Part shown: positions 7,210 to 12,514 of the stretch, piece after piece
Layout: every line of letters starts with the position of its first letter
Position numbering within the stretch: the stretch's first letter is position 1
Assembly (NCBI GenBank): GCA_027578815.1
Contig: JANBTH010000700.1
Span: 1-12,514, forward strand
From: Coemansia sp. RSA 1804
Lineage: Eukaryota > Kickxellomycota > Kickxellomycetes > Kickxellales > Kickxellaceae
Direction of reading: 5' to 3'
Length of the DNA stretch: 12,514 bases
Notes under the pieces: model-generated
What the model saw: the letters and a program-made list of their open reading frames with translations, nothing else
Database searches by the model: none
Told to the model about the DNA's origin: nothing
Program-made: the position numbers and the translations under genes

Positions 7210-7923
7210 TTAGTCAATAGCTCCCATTTGTGCGGTGTGTCCATATATGGCGGCATCGTCCGTCCACTCGATACTGTATCTGATATTGTCTGGGTGCGAA
7301 AACACAAACCGAGCAACAAAAGCCTTGCCGCTGAGCATTGCAGGCCACCACAGCCGGGCTTCCTTGTATGCGCCGTCGTATGGGAGCTCCGAAACATCAA
7401 ACCACTTTGGCTCCATCTCATCCGACTCTGCAATACATCCTGACACCCCATGTGCCGTGTACACGTATATCGTCATTAAGGATCCGTCTTTTCGCTTCAT
7501 AAGTAGCACCCCGACATGCTTCATGGCTCTAGCACTCAGCCCACACTCCTCCTACCATGTAAAAACACTATCATCCGCTCTTTTTTCTTAGCATATTCTC
7601 CAAAAGATGAAAAGAGCTTCCCCATCCATATCAATAAATCTATCTAGTAATGTCGGAATAAAAGCAAAATATTTAACAATTACCTTTAGCTCACGATGTG
7701 CGCCCTCCTCAAAGGTCTCTCCGAGCTCAATCTTGCCACCAAATCCATTCCAGAGCCCCACGCCCATTCCCCGCTTCTTTAATCCAAGAAGCACTTGCGT
7801 GCGCGTACCAATGGTGCCAAATGGAAACACAACAGTGTACTGTCGAGCCGTGTTGTAATTTGCGCTGTTTATCAACATCTCCTCGACCAAAGCATCTTTT
7901 GTCACCTCTTCTATTATTCCCAT
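7210..7923 (-). CDS. Diverged MTH1-like Nudix hydrolase, two exons
   Basis: Second Nudix hydrolase, paralogous to the neighbouring MTH1-like gene. Exon 1 is 7923-7684 (80 codons) and exon 2 is 7551-7210, ending in TAA (193 aa in all). The splice is precise: exon 1 ends HREL-K and exon 2 begins EE-C-GL, rebuilding the Nudix box at residues 63-85 (G63, E69, R77, E78, E81, E82, G84). LWNGFGGK and AESDEMEPKWF match MTH1, but the W-x-D-D signature that reads 8-oxoguanine is replaced by Y142-K-E144-A145. Phosphate and metal chemistry should therefore be intact while the base preference is probably altered; the substrate is unknown. An N-terminal extension of about 28 residues precedes QYTVVFPFG, and the C-terminus extends past the usual MTH1 end. 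Divergent from SEC9. Without splicing, exon 1 would stop soon after the donor and lose half of the box. Confidence 0.85.
7552..7683 (-). other. Phase-0 GT-AG intron inside the Nudix box
   Basis: 132 nt on the minus strand: donor AAG|GTAATT at 7683, acceptor GGTAG|GAGGAG ending at 7552. A CTAAG branch-like site lies near the acceptor. Splicing restores REL-K-EE-C-GL exactly, which makes these boundaries well supported. Confidence 0.88.
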
Positions 7924-8743
7924 ATCTAATTAGCAAGTATTGCTCGTTCTGCGGTTGTCTTTGTATGTTGTTCTTTTATTCTTCAGGCAATGCTAGGGCA
8001 CAATAGACAGAAAAGGAGAGACTCTTTTCCTTCCAGCAGCGTTATGTGGGTGAAATGGGCCTTTTAACGGAATCCTTTTTCCCCTTTTGATCTTTGAAAT
8101 GTCCATCTCATCTTATGGATAATGTTTATTCCAAACTGTGGTTTACGGTTCTCCTGATAACATAAACTAACATTATCGACCCAGAACAGATTTTTATGCT
8201 AGCTGACCCGAAAAGGAGTACTGTCTAAACACAAAACATGCATCAAGCATGGCTTTTTCAGTAGTAACCATAGTCTTTCAACCTGTGGTAACTGTAACTC
8301 CTCGCTCTACTGGCCAATAAACATGAATATGGCCCATATATCAGCAACAACGACAAAGGTGCTGAACCCACTAGCAAAAGAAAAAGAGTGGAAACAGAAA
8401 TGAAAGAGCCGTCCAGCCTGTGCAACAACGTCACAGCCAGTAAGAAATGGAATATAAATGTCAGTGCGGTGGTGGTTGTGTGGCTTTTCCTTTTCCTATT
8501 CCTTTTTCCTTTTTCTTTTTAACACCGCTTTGTGCTAAAAAAAAAAGCAATATATTGTTGCATGTATCGTTTATCCACACGTCCTTCCTTTTCTTCTTCT
8601 TTTTGTGCTTGAACGCATTTTATATTCTGTTGTCATTCTTTAGCTCAATTTCCTTTTCTTTTTCTTTTTCTTTTTTGTCTTTTTTGTCTTTTTTTGCGTG
8701 CCTGTGCTTTCCTGGTATTTCGTATTTTTTGAATTCCTTAAAG
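7924..8743. other. Divergent intergenic region, Nudix paralogue / SEC9
   Basis: This 820-nt stretch has no supported gene. On the SEC9 side it holds a CCAAT (8314-8318), a TATAAA (8453-8458) and a long pyrimidine-rich run (about 8485-8735). The frame is open for 99 codons before the SEC9 ATG, but the translation is a Phe/Leu/Ser run produced by the CT tract. I saw no tRNA or other RNA gene. Confidence 0.6.
8485..8735 (+). promoter_or_regulatory. Pyrimidine-rich SEC9 promoter / 5' leader
   Basis: About 250 nt dominated by TTTTC and CTTTT runs lie directly upstream of the SEC9 ATG, with the TATAAA at 8453-8458 just before them. CT-rich blocks of this kind commonly precede transcription starts of well-expressed fungal genes; the role here is inferred. 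Confidence 0.4.
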
Positions 8744-9940
8744 ATGAGCAGCTACGGCAACCAGAGCGGCCGTTCGTACTCTTCCTACAAACCCCAGGGC
8801 TATGGGGACTCGAGTGCCAGCAGCTCCAACAGAAGAGAGCGTGGAAATGACTACTCGGGCGGACAAGGCATACGTGGCCATGACTACGCCGCTAGACAAG
8901 GGCGTGGCGAAGATGAGTATGGTAGACAGCAGCAGCAGCGTGGTGGTGGTAGTGGACGTTCGTATGGAGACTCAAGAGGTGGAAGCTATGGCAACGGCTC
9001 CTCTGCTTGGGACAAAAATTCTGCTTCTCTTCCCAACCCCACGATATCCGACCCCGATGGTGGTAGAGGCGCTTCCGCTGGTATTCGCGGATATGCCGCG
9101 GCATCGCGTGAGGGTCGTAGCCAGTACACTGACCGGTCACAGCCCTCCAGACGGTATCAGCCAAAGGGCTACTCTGACTACCCAGGCGACGGCAGCTATC
9201 AGACGAACGATGTGGATGACGAGGAGGACGAGATTGGCATCATCAAGGCCAAGATCCAGGATGTTAAAAAAGAGTCGGTGGCGTCCTCGCGTAGGGCCCT
9301 AGAACATGCCGAGCGGGCTACACAGCAAGGCGCTGACACACTTGTGCTCCTAGGCCAGCAGACGGAGCAGCTCCATAACATTGAGCGCACACTGGAGCTG
9401 ACCAGCATCGAGGCTGAAAATTCGGTTGAAAAGTCGTCCAAGCTACGTACGCTTAACAAGTCAATCTTCCACATCCACATGAACATGCCGTTCACAGGCA
9501 AGAAGCGCCGCATGCAGGAGCAGATGAAGCTGGAGGCGGAGCAGGAACGTGTGCGGATGGCCAACGACCGCAAGAACGCGCAGGTCCATGAGTCTCGCCG
9601 CCGCGTCAACCAGTCTGCTGGCGACGGCCCGAGATACAACGGACCCGAGGGCGTCATGAGCGCAAACGGCGAGATTATCTCATCGAGGAACCCGCGTGAT
9701 ATGTCAAGATCAGAGCGCTCGCGCTATACCTTTGAGGATGAGGATCCCGAGCTTGAGAACGAAATCAACAGCAACCTTGATCAGCTTAGCGAGTATACAA
9801 GGAGGCTCAAGGAGCTGTCGCTGGCCACAAAGGCTGAGCTGGAAGCCCAGGACGATCCCATGAAGCGCATTGGCGAGGTGGCGGACAAAACACACGATAC
9901 TGTTGGAATTGCAAACTTCCATCTCAGCAAGATCAAGTGA
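8744..9940 (+). CDS. SEC9: SEC9/SNAP-25-type plasma-membrane t-SNARE (Qb + Qc)
   Basis: Supplies two of the four helices of the exocytic SNARE complex, pairing with a syntaxin (Sso) and a synaptobrevin (Snc) to fuse secretory vesicles. 398 aa, ATG 8744 to TGA 9938-9940. Residues 1-155 are a disordered Gly/Ser/Tyr/Arg/Gln-rich extension, followed by an acidic patch (DDEEDE, about 158-163). The Qb SNARE helix spans about 178-240, with zero-layer Q206 aligned to SNAP-25 Q53. A basic linker (GKKRR, 252-256) and a charged linker follow. The Qc helix spans about 335-397, with zero-layer Q369 aligned to SNAP-25 Q174. There is no membrane segment and no Cys in the protein, so it cannot be palmitoylated as SNAP-25 is; yeast Sec9 also lacks the palmitoylated Cys cluster. 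The frame is open upstream, but the start is set by the N-terminus after the CT tract. Homology alone cannot exclude a Spo20-like role. Confidence 0.92.
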   Translation: MSSYGNQSGRSYSSYKPQGYGDSSASSSNRRERGNDYSGGQGIRGHDYAARQGRGEDEYGRQQQQRGGGSGRSYGDSRGGSYGNGSSAWDKNSASLPNPTISDPDGGRGASAGIRGYAAASREGRSQYTDRSQPSRRYQPKGYSDYPGDGSYQTNDVDDEEDEIGIIKAKIQDVKKESVASSRRALEHAERATQQGADTLVLLGQQTEQLHNIERTLELTSIEAENSVEKSSKLRTLNKSIFHIHMNMPFTGKKRRMQEQMKLEAEQERVRMANDRKNAQVHESRRRVNQSAGDGPRYNGPEGVMSANGEIISSRNPRDMSRSERSRYTFEDEDPELENEINSNLDQLSEYTRRLKELSLATKAELEAQDDPMKRIGEVADKTHDTVGIANFHLSKIK

Positions 9941-10598
9941 GCTCGGACAGCTGGTTTCTGCTGTTTGGTCATTTTACACTTTCTCCCAGCACTGACCGTT
10001 TTCATTTTTTCTTTGGTTTTGTTGTTTCTGTTCACTATTTTCTGTCACTGCTTTAGCATCTCTTCTTATTTTTACCTCCTTTAAAGTCAACAAGCTTGTC
10101 TCTGCTTTTCTGTATTGCATATAAAGCGTGCGCTGTTGCTATTGTTTTAGTTACTTTATGAATGTGCCTCAGTAAAACCTATGATCTATTGTCATTTGTC
10201 CTTTTCTTGGTCTGGACGAATCCAGACAATCCAAGGAATCCAACAGTGTGGGTATAATCTCACATCATCGGCACAATAGTTTAGAACTTTTGAGGGCGCG
10301 TCCTTTTGGACCTGAACACTAGCCCGTTTTTGGCAAGCGTGCAGGCGATTGGATTATGCTCCGGTTTTATGGGTTGTTTTGTTGATTTGTCACGGCGGGG
10401 ATGTAATTTCGCATTGTTCTTATGTATGCTCAGACGCGTGTTCCTTGCCAAGACCGTCAATGTCTGTGTATTTCTTTCTTCGTTTGTATCTACAGTCTAT
10501 TATTTTCCACTACTCTATTATTCCCCTCTCATCAGATACCAAATAGGCGCACTCTAATCTATTCCTCTATACTAGCTATATTCTGACCCACAGATGCC
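9941..10598. other. Intergenic region between SEC9 and the tubby-like gene
   Basis: 658 nt with no convincing gene. The first part is T/C-rich SEC9 3' flank. It then holds a TATAAAG (10120-10126), a hairpin (10206-10235), a GATTGG (reverse CCAAT) near 10348 and T-rich sequence. Just before the next ATG, CTGAC followed by CCACAG (about 10583-10593) looks like a 3' splice site, so an untranslated leader intron is possible; I could not fix a donor. Confidence 0.5.
10206..10235. repeat. Inverted repeat / hairpin
   Basis: GTCTGGA (10210-10216) and TCCAGAC (10221-10227) form a perfect 7-bp stem with a CGAA loop. Outer CTTG (10206-10209) and CAAG (10232-10235) can extend it across a small bulge. 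It lies about 265 nt behind the SEC9 stop and 365 nt before the next start. It could be a 3' UTR structure or a protein-binding palindrome. Confidence 0.45.
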
Positions 10599-11162
10599 AT
10601 GGAGTCAAACCCCACCACTACTTTCACGTTCTTTAGAAAGGGCTGGCGGGCAAAGCGTGTCTGGATCTATGCAGGCGACTACGACAAGATTCCGACCAAC
10701 GGAGGAAAGACAGGAGCAGACACCCCTCCGTACACCATTGGGGTGAGCGGGCGGTCAATGGAGCTTATCCAGAACAAAAGTGCCGGCGGCACACACACGG
10801 TGCTAACATGCAAATACGAGGGCTTCGCGCGCCACAAGGCGCTTATTCGCAGCGACCACGGTATAACCTCAACAGAGCGTAACGGGCTGTTTTCTAGCGG
10901 ATGGAAATTCGTTTACATGAGCACGCAGTACAAGTGGTCCGTTCCGATGTTTAGCAGCGTATGGATACTTTGTGATGCCAGCAACAGAGAGATTGCAAGG
11001 TTCCACAGAAACTCATTCAGGTTTAGACGGATTGGAAAGCTCGAGATTTACAGCCAGCAACCGCATGGGACAATAGATCCCGGCTTTGTGGCTATGATCA
11101 TGGTGACCTGTAAGCTGGTACACAACACCGTCAAGAATAATGAGCGTAGCGCATCAAGCTAA
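10599..11162 (+). CDS. Hypothetical protein, possibly tubby-like (DUF6593-type) beta-barrel
   Basis: 187 aa, one exon. ATG 10599 has a good context (G at -3, G at +4); an ATG 5 nt upstream at 10594 is out of frame and opens an overlapping short frame ending near 10745. I do not recognise a close homolog. Seen: alternating beta-type sequence with no signal peptide or membrane segment. It has a pattern recalling the tubby C-terminal-like/DUF6593 group: FTFFRKGWRAKRVWIY near the start, then a Y-K-W motif (STQYKWSVP), a W-I-L-C-D strand, an REIARFHR element, a GKLEIYS strand, and a final hydrophobic strand (FVAMIMVTCKLV). Such proteins are common in fungi and mostly of unknown role, with membrane-lipid binding proposed for some tubby-fold members. 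Fold assignment is inference; coding status is well supported by length and composition. Confidence 0.7.
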   Translation: MESNPTTTFTFFRKGWRAKRVWIYAGDYDKIPTNGGKTGADTPPYTIGVSGRSMELIQNKSAGGTHTVLTCKYEGFARHKALIRSDHGITSTERNGLFSSGWKFVYMSTQYKWSVPMFSSVWILCDASNREIARFHRNSFRFRRIGKLEIYSQQPHGTIDPGFVAMIMVTCKLVHNTVKNNERSASS

Positions 11163-11241
11163 ATTATAATGTTCATGCCTCTTGCTCGGTGCCACTATAT
11201 TATGCGTCTCAGGATCTTGCTGGTGTTTGATTCATTTGAAT

Positions 11242-11247
11242 AATAAA
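11242..11247 (+). terminator. Poly(A) signal AATAAA
   Basis: AATAAA 80 nt after the TAA of the 187-aa orphan gene, followed by AT-rich sequence. Confidence 0.6.
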
Positions 11248-11395
11248 ATACAATATATTCCATTCAGGCGTAATTACATAAGCGTAGATTGATCTGAAAT
11301 CCCGAAACATGAGCCTATTCATATCCCCCAAAACAGGTCAGATGGTCTTTTGGGTTTCAGATAAATGCTGCTTGCAAGTCAGTCAAAAGAAAACT

Positions 11396-11422
11396 GTTCT
11401 TGAGAACTGTCTCGTATAAATA
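11396..11422 (+). promoter_or_regulatory. Core promoter of the 206-aa orphan gene: palindrome plus TATA box
   Basis: TATAAATA at 11415-11422 lies about 120 nt before the ATG at 11544, a normal distance for a fungal promoter. Eight bases upstream, GTTCT-TG-AGAAC (11396-11407) forms a 5-bp inverted repeat that could bind a dimeric regulator. The TATA call is good; the palindrome's role is speculation. Confidence 0.55.
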
Positions 11423-11543
11423 TAGCGCCTGTCCCAACAGAGGTGAATAGCAAAGCTACGTAGAGCAATCGTCAAACTCTCCAAATATACGCGTGTGTCA
11501 TTTATCTCTCAGTCTGTCTAGTAGTTTATAAAAAAACAAGAGC

Positions 11544-12164
11544 ATGTCATTCTCAGGAACATCGCCGCAGAAAAATGGCAACAGTAGTGCGTGTGGACCT
11601 GCAAACGGCTCCAAGACCCTAACGATGCTCTATGTGTGTGTCCAGCCAGAAACGGGCTTGTTTGAGGCTCTAATTGAGCACACAAAAAAGGTGACTGGTG
11701 CTTACCCGGTACGCGTCCGCAGAGAGGCTGCTGGTGCCAACGAAAACCAGTGGAGCGTCAAGTGCAAAGGAGGACTCCAATACAACGAGCTTAAACGCAA
11801 TCCGTTAATGTGGCATGGGGATGCTTATTTCTGGCATACAGATAACCACACAATTGTGTACTCGCTGCTGGTGTGGCCAGTGAGCGACGAATTCGAAGAA
11901 CTTGTCGTGCCCGAACTCAACAAGACTGGGAACGTCATCGGGATGCCAGAGAAAGTGACCAGAAAAAGTGTGGACGTGGGCCATATCTACTGTGCTGTTG
12001 AGATACACGAGTCAAAGCAAGTGCCCAAAACACTAGTCAACGGCCAAAGGAAAATTGCCGACGTTTACGTAAACTCGAATGAGGTTATCTGTGGCAAATG
12101 TCTAATGGTTTGCGCTGGTCCAAATTGCTGCAGAACAAAGGATAACAGCTCGCATGACATCTAA
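11544..12164 (+). CDS. Hypothetical protein, 206 aa, Cys-rich C-terminus
   Basis: One exon, ATG 11544 (AGC|ATG, A at -3) to TAA 12162-12164, with its own TATA box and poly(A) signal, so very likely a real gene. I recognise no family. Seen: a Ser/Asn/Gly-rich N-terminus (1-25), then a mixed alpha/beta region with W-rich segments (NQWSVKCKG, LMWHGDAYFWHTD, YSLLVWPVSDEFEEL), and a C-terminal Cys cluster (C-x2-C-x3-C-x4-CC in the last 30 residues) that might bind metal or form disulfides. No secretion signal or membrane helix is evident. It follows the tubby-like orphan in tandem, but the two do not look homologous by eye. Confidence 0.75.
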   Translation: MSFSGTSPQKNGNSSACGPANGSKTLTMLYVCVQPETGLFEALIEHTKKVTGAYPVRVRREAAGANENQWSVKCKGGLQYNELKRNPLMWHGDAYFWHTDNHTIVYSLLVWPVSDEFEELVVPELNKTGNVIGMPEKVTRKSVDVGHIYCAVEIHESKQVPKTLVNGQRKIADVYVNSNEVICGKCLMVCAGPNCCRTKDNSSHDI

Positions 12165-12284
12165 ACATTGCGTAGCTTTCCACAAGGAGACCAGGAAACC
12201 ACATCCGATCCAACCGTCAAAGCACGGACATGCTGTAAATGCTACGGTACAGTCCTAAAGAATCTTCAGAAGAAATAGTTGTTA

Positions 12285-12290
12285 AATAAA
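12285..12290 (+). terminator. Poly(A) signal AATAAA
   Basis: AATAAA about 120 nt behind the TAA of the 206-aa orphan gene, followed by an A-rich run. It lies in the 167-nt convergent gap with the partial gene at the right edge. Confidence 0.55.
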
Positions 12291-12331
12291 ACAAAAAAAG
12301 AACGTAAAAAAGACAATAATGATACGGCTGA

Positions 12332-12514
12332 CTATTCGATTACAAGCTCGCCATATGGATACGGCTCGTTGAACTGGATACAGCAGTTTGGACACATGTA
12401 TGAAGAAGGAGCGTCTGGAATCTCGGCTTCGATCTCCGCGTTGACGGTCCGCTGCATCTGGTGCACCTCAATGACACGCGCTATACCAGGTGGGAGCTGC
12501 ACGCAGTTGATGTG
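12332..12514 (-). CDS. Unidentified protein, C-terminal 60 residues (partial)
   Basis: The minus-strand frame is open from the right edge to TAG at 12334-12332, giving 60 residues and no start in the window. The visible part has INCVQLPPGIARVIEVHQ, an acidic AEIEAEIPDAP stretch, a CPNCC motif at residues 41-45 and an Tyr/Pro-rich tail ending ELVIE. CPNC could be half of a zinc site whose partner lies in the missing part. Coding status rests on sensible composition, the convergent layout and regular spacing to the neighbouring gene. The family is not recognised. Confidence 0.55.
   Translation of the reverse strand, partial: HINCVQLPPGIARVIEVHQMQRTVNAEIEAEIPDAPSSYMCPNCCIQFNEPYPYGELVIE

Larger units (their letters stand above)
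11163..11543. other. Intergenic region with poly(A) signal and TATA promoter
   Basis: 381 nt between two tandem orphan genes. The left part holds the AATAAA of the upstream gene. The right part holds a near-palindrome and a TATA box for the downstream one. No further gene is seen. Confidence 0.6.

Noticed and set aside
7588..7683. Exon 1 of the second Nudix gene read on past its donor as an unspliced 111-codon protein
   Set aside because: Residues after HREL-K lose the Nudix consensus at once, while splicing to 7551 restores it exactly.
8447..8743. N-terminal extension of the SEC9 frame by 99 codons
   Set aside because: It encodes Phe/Leu/Ser runs from a CT-rich promoter tract, and SEC9 proteins start with a hydrophilic region like that beginning at 8744.
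10306..10557. 83-codon plus-strand open frame upstream of the tubby-like gene
   Set aside because: It starts from a non-ATG codon, its translation is Phe/Cys/Leu-rich from T-rich DNA, and it has no gene-like signals.
1..12514. tRNA, rRNA, CRISPR, transposon ends or a secondary-metabolite/defence cluster
   Set aside because: By eye I saw no cloverleaf, no direct-repeat array, no paired terminal inverted repeats and no such enzyme genes. A covariance-model scan would be needed to exclude small RNAs fully.

Overview
The window reads as nuclear DNA of a fungus. It carries a SWI1-type ARID chromatin-remodelling subunit, a SEC9-type Qb/Qc SNARE and a yeast-Nit2/human-NIT1-type amidase. Genes are compact and mostly intronless, with a few short GT-AG introns, T/C-rich promoters and AATAAA signals close behind stop codons. 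Sparse introns and roughly balanced base composition would suit an early-diverging lineage such as Kickxellomycotina, but that placement is a weak inference. No prokaryotic operons, RNA genes, CRISPR arrays or transposons were recognised.

Layout, left to right: (1) <1-2799 (+), a SWI1/ARID1-like subunit cut by the left edge. (2) 3473 to about 5393 (+), an acidic, low-complexity nuclear-type protein with one BED zinc finger; its 3' end is ambiguous because the frame stays open into the next gene. (3) 5408-6289 (+), a deaminated-glutathione amidase of the nitrilase superfamily. (4) 6422-6961 (-), an MTH1/NUDT1-like Nudix hydrolase, convergent with (3). (5) 7210-7923 (-), a second MTH1-like Nudix gene in tandem, whose 132-nt intron interrupts the Nudix box and which has lost the purine-recognition W-x-D-D signature. 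(6) 8744-9940 (+), SEC9, divergent from (5) across an 820-nt intergenic region. (7) 10599-11162 (+), a 187-aa protein tentatively resembling the tubby-like beta-barrel group. (8) 11544-12164 (+), a 206-aa orphan with a good TATA box. (9) >12514-12332 (-), the last 60 codons of an unidentified protein with a CPNCC motif, convergent with (8).

Functionally this is mostly a housekeeping stretch: chromatin remodelling, exocytosis and two kinds of metabolite repair (a damaged-glutathione amidase and nucleotide-pool sanitising). That three adjacent genes (NIT1-like and two Nudix) are all metabolite-repair genes is notable, but the orientations do not suggest co-transcription of all three. I see no clear new multi-gene system. 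The best leads are the diverged Nudix paralogue, the open frame joining the BED protein to the nitrilase, and the two orphan proteins at the right end.
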